The notes under the pieces are model-generated. The model was not told the DNA's origin. It did not search any database and saw only the letters and a list, made by a program, of their open reading frames with translations. Below, piece by piece: positions 1-8,942 of a stretch of DNA of 64,000 nucleotides (its first letter is position 1; every line of letters starts with the position of its first letter). The stretch is taken from assembly GCA_951813575.1 (NCBI GenBank), contig OX638375.1:1155001-1219000 (forward strand), given 5' to 3'. The DNA comes from Candidatus Binatia bacterium. GTDB lineage: Bacteria; Desulfobacterota; Binatia; UBA9968; JAJDTQ01. The position numbers were made by a program, and so were the translations under genes.

Positions 1-49
1 TCAGGAGTCGCAACTGCTCGCGAGGGCTTGTTTTCACCGGCTGGGTTTC

Positions 50-1615
50 CTAGTGCGCGTATTCGACGGCACGGGTCTCCCTGATGACCGTCACCTTTAT
101 CTGACCGGGGTACGCCATCTCGTTCTCCACTTTCTTGGCCACGGCCCGGGCCATGGATGCGGCCTCGTCATCGGACACCTGCGCCGCCTGGACCATGATC
201 CGCAGCTCTCGTCCCGCCTGCACGGCATAGGACTTCTCCACTCCCTTGAAGGAATTGCTGATCCTCTCCAGCTCCTCGAGGCGTCTGACGTAGGTCTCGA
301 GCATCTCCCGGCGCGCCCCGGGGCGGGCCCCGGAAAGCGCATCGGCCGCGTCCACCAGCGGAGCCAGTATGGTCTCCGCCCTCACCTCCTCGTGGTGCGC
401 CGCGATGGCGTTGACGATTTTGGGCGACTCACCGTATTTCCGCGCCAACTCGCCGCCAATGATGGCATGCGAGCCTTCCACCTCATGGTCGACGGCCTTT
501 CCGATGTCGTGCAGCAGTGCCGCCCGCCGCGCCTGTTTTTCGTTCAGGCCGAGCTCCGCGGCCATGGAGCCGCAGATGAACGCCATCTCGATGGAGTGCA
601 GCAGGACGTTCTGGGCATAGCTGTACCGGAACTTCAGCCGCCCCAGAAGCCTGATCAACTCGGGGTGTATTCCGTGGACGCCGACATCGAACACCGCCTT
701 CTGGCCGGCTTCCTTGATGATCTCGTCGATCTCCCGCTCCGATCGCCGCACCACCTCTTCGATGCGACCAGGGTGAATCCGTCCGTCGGCGATAAGGGTT
801 TCCAGCGAGAGACGGGCGACCTCCCGGCGGATCGGGTTGTGGCCGGAGATGATCACTGACTCCGGCGTGTCGTCCACGATGAGGTCGATGCCGGTGGCGG
901 CCTCCAGCGCGCGAATGTTCCTCCCCTCGCGGCCGATGATCCGGCCCTTCATCTCATCGTTGGGGAGAGATACCACCGATACCGTCCGCTCCGTGACAAA
1001 GTCCCCGGCCAACCGCGCGATGGCCAGGGCGATCATCTTCTTCGCTTCGCGGTCGGCCTCCTCCTTGGCCTGCTCTTCCATGAGCCGGATACGCCGGGCG
1101 GAATCGTGCCGGGCGTCCTCGACCATCTCTTCCATCAGGGACTTCTTGGCCTCCTCGCGGCTGAGGCCGGCCACGATCTCGAGTTGTCGCTTCGCATCTT
1201 CGACCAGACGCTGGGCTTCAACGTCCTTTTCGTCGAGCGCCTGCTGCTTCTTCTCGATGGCGCCCTCCCGGTTGGCCAGGCCGGTTTCCCTGTTCTCCAG
1301 ACTCTCCAGCCGCTTGTCCAGGACCTCTTCCCGGGTCAGCAGTCTCCGCTCCAACGTCTGCAGCTCCCTCCGCGTCTCCTTTATTTCGTTCTCGAACTCG
1401 GAGCGCGCCTGCAGCTTCTCGTCCCTGGCCTGTATCTCCGCGTCCTTCACGATGGCATCGGCTTCCCTGCGCGCCTCGGCCAGAATGCGCTCGGCGGTGC
1501 TCCGGTCGAGCTCCGCCTGGAGCCGGCGCTGTCTGCCTCGAATCACGAGGACGCCGACGGTCAGCAGGCAACCCACGGCGATGATACCCAGCACTAAAGA
1601 AGTCCATGTAAACAA
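50..1615 (-). CDS. rny: Ribonuclease Y
   Basis: 521-residue membrane-anchored endoribonuclease that starts mRNA decay. The first ~25 residues form one N-terminal transmembrane helix. A long charged coiled coil follows to about residue 200. Next comes a KH RNA-binding domain containing [15 protein letters not shown], then an HD phosphohydrolase domain in which HSIEMAF and [12 protein letters not shown] supply the metal-binding His-Asp pair. Length and domain order match the RNase Y family, so it appears complete. It ends close to the window edge and lies 6 bases downstream of the 5-formyltetrahydrofolate cyclo-ligase gene on the same strand, suggesting co-transcription. Confidence 0.97.
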   Translation of the reverse strand: MFTWTSLVLGIIAVGCLLTVGVLVIRGRQRRLQAELDRSTAERILAEARREADAIVKDAEIQARDEKLQARSEFENEIKETRRELQTLERRLLTREEVLDKRLESLENRETGLANREGAIEKKQQALDEKDVEAQRLVEDAKRQLEIVAGLSREEAKKSLMEEMVEDARHDSARRIRLMEEQAKEEADREAKKMIALAIARLAGDFVTERTVSVVSLPNDEMKGRIIGREGRNIRALEAATGIDLIVDDTPESVIISGHNPIRREVARLSLETLIADGRIHPGRIEEVVRRSEREIDEIIKEAGQKAVFDVGVHGIHPELIRLLGRLKFRYSYAQNVLLHSIEMAFICGSMAAELGLNEKQARRAALLHDIGKAVDHEVEGSHAIIGGELARKYGESPKIVNAIAAHHEEVRAETILAPLVDAADALSGARPGARREMLETYVRRLEELERISNSFKGVEKSYAVQAGRELRIMVQAAQVSDDEAASMARAVAKKVENEMAYPGQIKVTVIRETRAVEYAH

Positions 1616-1621
1616 GACAAG

Positions 1622-2272
1622 CTACCTCCCGGAAGCATTGAAACCGTCGCACGAGCCGTCCGTCCGCGGCCCCGCAACTCCCCCGCCCCAGCCGGCGCAA
1701 TCAACGATCCTCTCTTCCGTCACGATGACACAGACCGACAGATCGCCCGGTTCCGCGGGCACCTCCTCCAGAAGCTGGAACTCGTAGGCCAAACCGATTC
1801 TCGGCACTCGCGCTTCCAGACCGGCCAGCCACCGGTCGTACCAGCCCATCCCCCGCCCCAGGCGGTTGCCGGCACGATCAAAGGCGACCCCCGGGACAAA
1901 CACGATGAGCCCGTCGCCGCCGCCATCAGGCAACCGCTGATTCCCGGCGGGCTCGAGGATTCCGTACCGCCCGGGGACCAGGTCGGTTTCGGAGCGGACC
2001 CGAAACACGCCTGATGACCCGGCCGTGACCTTGGGATAGAACAGCCGTTTACCCGCCGCCAAAGCGTCCCGCATAATCCCGGACGTCGCCACCTCGTTGC
2101 CCAGCGGACTGTAGAGCGCGATGGAACAGGCGGCCCGGTAGGCCGGCAGGGCCAAGACACCGCGTTGGATCCGCTCCCCCCAGGCGCGGACCCTGACGGC
2201 AGACAGGGCCTCTCTTTTTGCTAGAAACGCACCCCTGAGTGCCCGCTTCTTGTCCCCCATCGAGGAACTCAT
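1622..2272 (-). CDS. fau: 5-formyltetrahydrofolate cyclo-ligase
   Basis: About 216 residues. Converts 5-formyl-THF to 5,10-methenyl-THF with ATP in the cytoplasm. The N-terminal KKRALRGAFLAKREALS helix and the C-terminal GRGMGWYDRWLAG motif (family pattern GxGxGYYDR) identify it. The frame stays open upstream to 2329, but the extra residues are unlike the family, so the start is placed at the Met of MSSSMGDKK; the second Met four residues on is also possible. Its position downstream of zapA with a non-coding gap between them matches the proteobacterial zapA-6S RNA-fau arrangement. Confidence 0.9.
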   Translation of the reverse strand: MSSSMGDKKRALRGAFLAKREALSAVRVRAWGERIQRGVLALPAYRAACSIALYSPLGNEVATSGIMRDALAAGKRLFYPKVTAGSSGVFRVRSETDLVPGRYGILEPAGNQRLPDGGGDGLIVFVPGVAFDRAGNRLGRGMGWYDRWLAGLEARVPRIGLAYEFQLLEEVPAEPGDLSVCVIVTEERIVDCAGWGGGVAGPRTDGSCDGFNASGR

Positions 2273-2409
2273 GTTCAAGTCCTGAGCAAGGGCGCCGAGG
2301 GGCGAGGGTGTTGTCCGCCCACGCGGCACACGCGCGGGCGTCGACGGCAGGAAGGCTTTCAGATCACGCGCAGGCGGAGAATCTCCTCGAAAAATGTGAA
2401 CGCCCCCGA

Positions 2410-2578
2410 GGCGGCGGTGGAATTCCTCCTGCCATCGCGCGGCCTGCGGGAAAGACCTCTTTTCGTCCTATCCGTTCAATCACTTCAACGAACTCCAATG
2501 CGTGTGTGTTCCGGAAACGTCTTGCCCTCACTGCTCGGCCCCCGGCCTGGTGTCCCGCGGCCGATGCCCGTGGACACC
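2410..2578 (-). ncRNA. ssrS: Candidate 6S RNA (ssrS)
   Basis: The 378 bases between zapA and the cyclo-ligase hold no convincing protein gene. In many proteobacteria this exact interval carries 6S RNA, the RNA polymerase mimic. On the minus strand a promoter-like -10 element (AATACT) lies a few bases upstream of 2578. The transcript would begin GTGGTGTCC, and a GGAATTCCACC stretch about 160 bases later could give a partial closing stem. Against this, the 5' end can also fold into a local GGTGTCC/GGGACACC hairpin, which is not typical of 6S. The call rests mainly on gene order; the ends are approximate. Confidence 0.35.
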
Positions 2579-2584
2579 ACAGTT

Positions 2585-2613
2585 AGTATTCCACACAAGC
2601 GGGTGGAAAGAAA
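2585..2613 (-). promoter_or_regulatory. Putative promoter of the non-coding RNA/fau
   Basis: Minus strand: a weak -35 TTTCTT, 17-base spacer, then -10 AATACT preceded by TGTGG. It lies between zapA and the candidate 6S RNA and would start transcription near 2577. The -10 is good and the -35 poor. Confidence 0.35.
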
Positions 2614-2650
2614 CCGTTTCTTGTCGGAACGCCGTCCGTCCAGATGCGGC

Positions 2651-2929
2651 TCAATCATCGTCGGACAAGGCCGCCGTCAGCCGCTCGATAAGCTGGTCGA
2701 CCCGTGTCGTGACCGTGTCGTGGTTGTCCTTGAGCCGATGGTATTCATCCGCGATGTTGAGAGCCGCAAGCATGGCGACGCTGAATCTGCCTTTCGAGTT
2801 CGTGGACTTGCCGACCTCCTGCATCTTGTCGTCGACGTACTCCGCCACTCTCCGGATATACTGCTCCTCGTCGTCGCTTCGAAGAACGACCTTCTGCCCC
2901 ATGATCTTGACTTCCACGGCCTTTTGCAT
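2651..2929 (-). CDS. zapA: Cell division protein ZapA
   Basis: 92 residues. The N-terminal half (VEVKIMGQKVVLRSDDEEQY, then VAEYVDDKM) is the ZapA beta-strand/helix head, and the C-terminal half is a helix that would form the coiled-coil tetramer. ZapA binds FtsZ and bundles protofilaments at midcell. It follows the ZapB-like gene by 15 bases, as zapA commonly does in deltaproteobacterial-type genomes, and lies upstream of the 6S candidate and fau. Confidence 0.93.
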   Translation of the reverse strand: MQKAVEVKIMGQKVVLRSDDEEQYIRRVAEYVDDKMQEVGKSTNSKGRFSVAMLAALNIADEYHRLKDNHDTVTTRVDQLIERLTAALSDDD

Positions 2930-2944
2930 ACAGCCTCCGTGTCG

Positions 2945-3172
2945 TCAGCAAAGGTCCAGGTCCTCCAGCTCCCCGATCAGCCTGGTCAGACGCTCTCGCA
3001 AAGCGTCTCGCTCGCGCTCGTAACGTTGGAGCCGGTCGTTCAGGCTCTTGAACTGAATCTCCCGCTCCTCAAGGCGCGTTTCCGCTTGAGCCTTGGCCCT
3101 CTTCAACCTCTGGTGGAGCTCCAGAAGACGCTCGACGCGGAACTCCAACTGCTCGAGTTTATCCAGGTCCAT
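2945..3172 (-). CDS. zapB: ZapB-like cell division coiled-coil protein
   Basis: 75 residues, almost entirely charged heptad-like helix (LEQLEFRVERLLELHQRLKR onward) with no globular part, ending LEDLDLC. Small coiled-coil proteins placed just before zapA are usually annotated ZapB-like and linked to Z-ring stability. Sequence alone cannot prove homology to E. coli ZapB; size, composition and location support the role. It is the first gene of the zap operon, with a good promoter ahead of it. Confidence 0.7.
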   Translation of the reverse strand: MDLDKLEQLEFRVERLLELHQRLKRAKAQAETRLEEREIQFKSLNDRLQRYERERDALRERLTRLIGELEDLDLC

Positions 3173-3204
3173 AAGACAAATATTGATGAAATCTTAAATT
3201 GATA

Positions 3205-3233
3205 GATTAAGATTCGGCGAGTGCGGTTGTCAA
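3205..3233 (-). promoter_or_regulatory. Sigma-70-type promoter for zapB-zapA
   Basis: Minus strand: a consensus -35 TTGACA (3233-3228), a 17-base spacer and -10 TTAATC (3210-3205), about 33 bases upstream of the zapB-like start in an AT-rich patch. Strong -35, moderate -10. Confidence 0.55.
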
Positions 3234-3287
3234 GACTGCGGGAAGGGTCCGCGGGCGCCACCTCACGGGAGCGGCGGCTGCCGGGAG

Positions 3288-4214
3288 TCAGACTCCTGGA
3301 TGCTGACCGAAGAGTGCTTCAACGAACGCGTCCGGATCGAAGGGCTGGAGATCGTCGATGTCTTCTCCTACGCCGACGTACTCCACGGGTATGCCCAGCT
3401 CCTGCTGAATCCTCACCACCACGCCGCCCTTGGCGGTGCCGTCGAGCTTGGTGAGCACGATGCCGGTTACGCCCACGGCCTCCCGGAAGATACCGGCCTG
3501 GAGCACGCCGTTCTGCCCGGTGTTGGCGTCCAGCACCAGCAAGGTCTCGTGCGGGGCGCCTTCCTGCACCCTGCCCAGGACACGGCGCATCTTCTTCAAT
3601 TCCTCGACGAGGTTGACCTTGTTGTGAAGCCTTCCCGCGGTGTCGATGAGGACGACGTCCGCCTGCCGCTTCTGGGCCGCCTGCGCGGCGTCGAACACGA
3701 CCCCGGAAGGGTCCTGTCCCGGACCGTGCTTGACGACCTCCGCCCCCGCCCGGGCCCCCCAGATCTCCAGTTGCTCGATGGCGCCGGCCCGGAACGTATC
3801 GGCGGCCGCCAGCAGCACCTTCTTGCCGCTCCCGACCAACTGGTGGGCCAACTTTCCGATGGTGGTGGTCTTGCCCACGCCGTTGACGCCCACGACCAGG
3901 ATCACCCACGGCGACTCGGAGTAGCGCCGGGACCCCGGCCCCTGACCCTCCCTCAGCAGGGACGCCAATTCCTGCCTCAGCAAGGAGCCGCCGCCACCGT
4001 TGCCGGCCGGTGCCGCGGCGCGGACCGAATCCAGAAGCCTCTGGGCAGCGTTGACGCCGAAGTCGGCTCCCAGCAGCAATTCCTCCAACGCATCCCAATC
4101 GTCTTCCGGTGCGCCGCCCTCGCCCAGCACCGTCCCCAGCCGCTCGCCCCATGCCGCTCTCGTCCGGGACAGACCCTGCCTGAGACGGGAAATAAACCCT
4201 TCTCTCCGATCCAT
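3288..4214 (-). CDS. ftsY: Signal recognition particle receptor FtsY
   Basis: 308 residues. SRP GTPase that docks ribosome-SRP complexes at the inner membrane. The N domain helices (residues ~1-90) are followed by the G domain: [15 protein letters not shown] (P-loop), [18 protein letters not shown] and [10 protein letters not shown], in the SRP-GTPase order. The long acidic N-terminal A domain of E. coli FtsY is absent, as in many short FtsY proteins. It lies 118 bases after smc on the same strand, a common smc-ftsY pairing. Confidence 0.96.
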   Translation of the reverse strand: MDRREGFISRLRQGLSRTRAAWGERLGTVLGEGGAPEDDWDALEELLLGADFGVNAAQRLLDSVRAAAPAGNGGGGSLLRQELASLLREGQGPGSRRYSESPWVILVVGVNGVGKTTTIGKLAHQLVGSGKKVLLAAADTFRAGAIEQLEIWGARAGAEVVKHGPGQDPSGVVFDAAQAAQKRQADVVLIDTAGRLHNKVNLVEELKKMRRVLGRVQEGAPHETLLVLDANTGQNGVLQAGIFREAVGVTGIVLTKLDGTAKGGVVVRIQQELGIPVEYVGVGEDIDDLQPFDPDAFVEALFGQHPGV

Positions 4215-4332
4215 GAACGATCAACCTCGATTCGTTTCTTGAGCGGGAATTCACCACAGACGTCGAACGTCCGTCAACTGCGAGCGGGGGTGCCCGGCAG
4301 GGAGACGTGGCGGACCGCCACGGCCGGGCGGG

Positions 4333-7300
4333 TTAGACCATCTCGACGGATACGAGCTTGGAGACCCCGGGATCTTCCATGGTGACGCCGTAGAGCACGT
4401 CGGCCGCCAGCATCGTCCGCTTGTTGTGGGTGATGATCATGAACTGCGACAGCCGGGTCATCTCCTTGACGATGTCGATGAACCGCTCGAGATTGACGTC
4501 GTCGAGGGGAGCGTCCACCTCGTCCAGGAAGCAGAACGGGCTGGGCTTGGTCAGGAAGATGGCGAAGAGCAGGCTCACCGCGGTCAACGCCTTCTCGCCG
4601 CCGGAGAGCAGGCTGATGGACTGGAGCTTCTTGCCCGGCGGCTGCGCCACGATGTCGACTCCTGTCTCCAGGTAATCGTTCTCGTCGGTCAGCGTCAACG
4701 ATGCCGTGCCGCCGTCGAACAGCCGTGGAAAAACGGTCTGAAACTCCCGGTTGATCTCCTCGAAGCTCTCCCTGAAGCGAAGACGGCAAATCCGGTTGAG
4801 CTTGGTGATGGTCTGCTGCAGAAGGGCCATGGAGCGTTCCAGGTCCTCTCGCTGCGCGGTCATGAACCGGCTGCGCTCGGTCAACTCCTCGAACTCGCCG
4901 ATGGCGGCGAGGTTGACCTCGCCCATGCGCTGGAGCCGGTTCCGCAACTCCGCCACCTCCTCCTGAAGGTCGCCGGCGGAGGCCGACTCTTCGTCGGTGG
5001 CGGGGGGGACTTCCGCCAGTTCCACGCCGTACTTGTCCCGAAGGTCGTCGCCAAGGTGTCGGAGCTCCATGGACTTCTCGCTCCGGGACAACTCAAGGCG
5101 TGCCCTGTCCTGCTGCCTGGCCTCGATGTCCGGACGGATCAGGTGGATGGCCTCTTCCACCTCGCGGACCCTCTTGGAGAGGCCCTCGTATTCCTGCTGC
5201 CGCGCCGCCGCCTCGTCCTCCGCCTCTTCGAGCCGCATCTTCAGGTCCTCGACCCGTGACCGGGACTGATCGCGGGACGACTCCATCTCCACGGCCCTTT
5301 GGCTCATCTCCGCGATCCGGGCCTTGCGCTCGTCGAGCTGCGCGGCGAGATCGCCGCGCATGCTGACCCGATTATCGAGGTTCGACCTCGAGTTCTCGGC
5401 CTTCTCCTTCGCCACGTCCGCCTTTACGCGGGACTCGGTCAGTCGAGCCTCCGCGGCCTGCAACTCCTGCTCCGATCGCCGCCAGGAGGCCTGCAATTCC
5501 TGCAGCCGCCCATCCAGGGCGAGCCTTTCGCGCGCGCTCTCGGCGATGGCCTCATCCGTGGCCGCCACGGTCCCGTCGAGCGCGGCGACCTCCTTCGACG
5601 TGTTGCTCAGCTCCTGGTCGATGGTGGCCAGGTCCTGTCGTAAACGCTCGATGTCCCCGTCGGCGCGCAGCAGCTCCTGTTCCAGACGCACCCTGGTGAG
5701 GGCCAGGTCGCCGACTTCCTCGGTCAAACGCTCGCGTTCCGACTCCATTCCCTGCGATCGGGACCGGCTTTCCCCCACGAGTCCTTCCTGGCACCGGACC
5801 CGCGCCTCCCCCGCCGCGACCTCTCGCTTCAGCTCCTTGACCCTGCGGCGGCGGGAAATGGGGTTCCCCTCCAGGCTATCGGCGCTGCCGCCCGTTACCA
5901 CGCCCATGGGATCGATCACTTCGCCGTCGAGAGTGACCAGAGAATGACTGAAGCCGTTCGCGCGCCACAACCCCAGTCCCGTTTCGAGATCCCTCACCAC
6001 CGCCACGTCACCCAGCAGATAGTCGGCGACTTCCCGGTAGCCGTCCTTCACCTCCACGAGCCCCAACAGCGGGGCGATCACTTCAGGGGCCGACAAGGTC
6101 ACCGGAGCCACGTGGCTGGGCCGCTCGAACCTCCGGGGAATGAATCCGCCACGGCCCGCCGACTCCTGCTTGAGATACTCGATGGCCTCCACGCCGTCCG
6201 TGTGCCCCTGAACGACCACGTACTGGAGCCTTTCCCCCAGCACCGCCGTCAACGCCTTTTCCACTTCCTCGGGGGCTTCGATGAAGTCCGCCACCACGCC
6301 GCACACGCCGTCCGAGGAGCCGTTGCCCTGATGCTTCCGCATGACGGCGCGGACGCCCTCCTGGTACCCCTCGAAGTTCCTCTGCAGCGTCTCCAGGGAG
6401 CCCAGCACGGAGCGGGCTTCCTGGAACTCCTCCTTCAGGCGGGCAAGCGCCTCCTCTCGTTCCGCGAGGTCCGACCGCGCACCCTCCAGATCCGCCTCGG
6501 TCCGGCGGAGACTCTCCTCCATCTCCGACGCCCGCGTCCTGCACCGATCAAGATCCGCCGAGCCACGGGACCGCTGATCGACCAAGGCCTCGAGCTCCTG
6601 CTCGACGGACCGCCGCTCACTCTCCTTGTCCTCCGACTCGGCCTTCAAGCGCTCCATACGCTCTTCGTGGACCTGGCGGGTATTGGTGAGCCGGGAGTGG
6701 GCCGCCATCCGCTCCACCAGCAGCCCCCTCTCACCCTCGACTTCACTCTGAAGCTCCTTGATGCGCGTCCGCAGACCGGACACCTCCAGGTCGGCGCGCT
6801 CCACCCGTTCGGCCTCCACGACGGAGAGCCGCGTGAACTCCTCGCTGGACCCCTCCAGCGCCGCAATCTCGGCCGAAACCCTCTCCAGGCGCACGCCCGT
6901 GTCGACGGCCTCGGCTTCGAGCCTGCGGACGGACTCCCTCAGCTCATCCTCTTCGCGTTCCAGGAACTCGATCCTCTGCTCTTCCCCGCCAACCTCCAAC
7001 CGGCGCTGGTAAAGCCGCTCCTGGGAGGCGCCGATCTCACCATCGAGCTCCAGCAGCGCCCCGCGGGCGCTTTCGTTCTCTGCCTCCCTGGCCTGGACGG
7101 TGGCGGCAAGCGACGTGATCCGATCGTCCACCGTCTTCATCTCGGCGCCGCGCTCGGCGATCTCCCGTTCGAGACCCTGCCGGCGCACGGCCGCCAGACG
7201 GAGAGCCTTCCCCTGCAACTGTTCCCGGAGGTTGCGGTAACGCTCGGCCCTCTTGGCCTGAAGCTCTATCTTGTGAAGCTGCCGCTCCACTTCCCGGAGG

Positions 7301-7890
7301 ATGTCGTCGACCCGCAGGAGATTTTGCCGGGTCTGGTCCATCTTCCGCTCCGCCGCCTCCCTCCGGCGCTTGAACCGGCTGGTGCCCGCCGCCTCCTCGA
7401 TGATGCGCCGGCGGTCCTCCGGCTTGGCGTTCACCAACTCCTCGACACGCCCCTGGCCGATGATGGAGTACGACTTGTTGCCGACGCCCGTGCCCAGAAA
7501 GAGCTCGACGATATCACGCAAACGACAGGGCGTGCGGTTGATGGAATACTCCGACTCGCCCGAGCGGAAGAGCCGCCGCGTCACCGCGATCTCGCTGAAG
7601 GTGCGGTAGTCGCCCGCGGCGCTGTGGTCGGAGTTGTCGAGCAGCGCGGTGACTTCGGCCATGCCGATGGCCGCCAGCCTTTCGCTGCCGTTGAAGATGA
7701 CGTCCTCCATCGTCTGGCCGCGCAGGTACCGGGCGCTTTGCTCGCCCATGGCCCATCGCAGCGCGTCGACGACGTTGGATTTACCGCAACCGTTGGGGCC
7801 GACGATGGCCGTGACGTCGGAAGTGAAATCGAGGACGGTCTTATCCGCGAAAGACTTGAAGCCGGAGATTTCCAGTGCTTTCAGGCGCAT
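4333..7890 (-). CDS. smc: Chromosome segregation protein SMC
   Basis: About 1185 residues, full length. Condensin ATPase for chromosome compaction. N-terminal head with Walker A GPNGCGKSNVVDALRWAMGE, long coiled coil, central hinge (around GVCGVVADFIE to GVVTGGSAD), second coiled coil, then C-terminal head with signature LLSGGEKALTAVSLLFAIF and Walker B FCFLDEVDAPLDDVN. The frame is open upstream to 7932, but the family start is MRLKALEISGFKSFAD, so the start is set at 7890. It is followed by ftsY. Confidence 0.96.
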   Translation of the reverse strand: MRLKALEISGFKSFADKTVLDFTSDVTAIVGPNGCGKSNVVDALRWAMGEQSARYLRGQTMEDVIFNGSERLAAIGMAEVTALLDNSDHSAAGDYRTFSEIAVTRRLFRSGESEYSINRTPCRLRDIVELFLGTGVGNKSYSIIGQGRVEELVNAKPEDRRRIIEEAAGTSRFKRRREAAERKMDQTRQNLLRVDDILREVERQLHKIELQAKRAERYRNLREQLQGKALRLAAVRRQGLEREIAERGAEMKTVDDRITSLAATVQAREAENESARGALLELDGEIGASQERLYQRRLEVGGEEQRIEFLEREEDELRESVRRLEAEAVDTGVRLERVSAEIAALEGSSEEFTRLSVVEAERVERADLEVSGLRTRIKELQSEVEGERGLLVERMAAHSRLTNTRQVHEERMERLKAESEDKESERRSVEQELEALVDQRSRGSADLDRCRTRASEMEESLRRTEADLEGARSDLAEREEALARLKEEFQEARSVLGSLETLQRNFEGYQEGVRAVMRKHQGNGSSDGVCGVVADFIEAPEEVEKALTAVLGERLQYVVVQGHTDGVEAIEYLKQESAGRGGFIPRRFERPSHVAPVTLSAPEVIAPLLGLVEVKDGYREVADYLLGDVAVVRDLETGLGLWRANGFSHSLVTLDGEVIDPMGVVTGGSADSLEGNPISRRRRVKELKREVAAGEARVRCQEGLVGESRSRSQGMESERERLTEEVGDLALTRVRLEQELLRADGDIERLRQDLATIDQELSNTSKEVAALDGTVAATDEAIAESARERLALDGRLQELQASWRRSEQELQAAEARLTESRVKADVAKEKAENSRSNLDNRVSMRGDLAAQLDERKARIAEMSQRAVEMESSRDQSRSRVEDLKMRLEEAEDEAAARQQEYEGLSKRVREVEEAIHLIRPDIEARQQDRARLELSRSEKSMELRHLGDDLRDKYGVELAEVPPATDEESASAGDLQEEVAELRNRLQRMGEVNLAAIGEFEELTERSRFMTAQREDLERSMALLQQTITKLNRICRLRFRESFEEINREFQTVFPRLFDGGTASLTLTDENDYLETGVDIVAQPPGKKLQSISLLSGGEKALTAVSLLFAIFLTKPSPFCFLDEVDAPLDDVNLERFIDIVKEMTRLSQFMIITHNKRTMLAADVLYGVTMEDPGVSKLVSVEMV

Positions 7891-8038
7891 ACGACGAATC
7901 CCGCAGTCCGGATACCCGCTGACGCGCAGCATCCATCGTATTTTATTTCACACGCGAGGGTTCGATGTCAAGCAAGATTCACAACATGAAGTGATGATGG
8001 GCATCGTCCACCACAACATGTTGGAGTACGGGAACCGT

Positions 8039-8635
8039 CTACTCCTCCAGCAGCGTGGTGTTCCAGTAGGAGGCGTCGACGGTGGAGAGGAACGGGAGCC
8101 ATTCACGGTACCGGAGGTTCTCTTCCCCTTCCTGGATGAACGGGGTCCAGGTGGGTTTGTACGGCTGGCGCAGCAGCTTCATCCTGGCTTCCTGGGGCGT
8201 GCGACCGCCCTTCCTCCGGTTGCACGGGACGCACGAGCAGACGACGTTCTCCCACCGGGAGGTGCCTCCGCGGGAGCGCGGGATCACGTGATCCAGGTTG
8301 AGCCGGTGGCGCGGGAGCCGCTTGCCGCAGTACTGGCACGTGGACTTGTCGCGCGCATAGATGTTGTAACGGCTGAACCGCACCTGCCGCCTGGGCACGC
8401 GGTCATACCGTACCAGGAGGATCACGCGCGGGACGCGGACGACGTGGTCGACCAGGCCGACGGTTTCCTCGTGAACCGAGACGGACAGGTCGCTCCACCC
8501 CTTGAAGTCGAAGGTCTGATATCTCTCGTTGACGACCTTGGCGATGCCCAGGTACAGCAGCGTAAAGGCCCTGCGCACCGAGGTGACGTGTATCGGAAGG
8601 TACGAACGATTCAACATCAGCACCTTGGTGTGCAT
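8039..8635 (-). CDS. HNH endonuclease family protein
   Basis: About 198 residues from MHTKVLMLNRSYLPIHV, the conserved start of this common single-copy HNH family; the frame continues upstream to 8716 without family similarity. The HNH domain is CQYCGKRLPRHRLNLDHVIP, then the asparagine of WENVVCSCVPCNRRK, with two CxxC pairs for a structural zinc. The family is widespread in deltaproteobacteria, cyanobacteria and actinobacteria and is chromosomal, not tied to phages; its biological substrate is unknown. It is transcribed away from rng. Confidence 0.85.
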   Translation of the reverse strand: MHTKVLMLNRSYLPIHVTSVRRAFTLLYLGIAKVVNERYQTFDFKGWSDLSVSVHEETVGLVDHVVRVPRVILLVRYDRVPRRQVRFSRYNIYARDKSTCQYCGKRLPRHRLNLDHVIPRSRGGTSRWENVVCSCVPCNRRKGGRTPQEARMKLLRQPYKPTWTPFIQEGEENLRYREWLPFLSTVDASYWNTTLLEE

Positions 8636-8784
8636 CGGACAACGGCCCAACCCGGCGGTGCCCGGACCCCCTTGGCGGGGTATACCGTCATCCACAACGG
8701 CCTGAGATTGAATCATCCTGCTTTATCGCCCTTTGCGAGCGGCTTGTCAAACAAGCCGGGGGCGCGCGCACGGCGGGCCGCAAC

Positions 8785-8813
8785 TTGCCATTTGTCATCA
8801 ACTGGCCTATTCT
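8785..8813 (+). promoter_or_regulatory. Sigma-70-type promoter upstream of rng
   Basis: TTGCCA (8785-8790), 17-base spacer, TATTCT (8808-8813). It lies in the ~300-base divergent region between the HNH gene and rng and points toward rng. The leader to the rng start would be about 125 bases. The same -10 (TATTCT) recurs before the carboxyltransferase gene at 13547. Confidence 0.5.
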
Positions 8814-8942
8814 CAAGGAGAATCGAAAGCTTGCGTCGTGCCGCACGAGAACCATTCAACCAACCTGCGGGCTCTTCTCGCCGTCCGCGGACCCCACGCC
8901 GGCGCCCTTCTCCCTTTGAGCGAGCCCGCAACGATCTGACCC

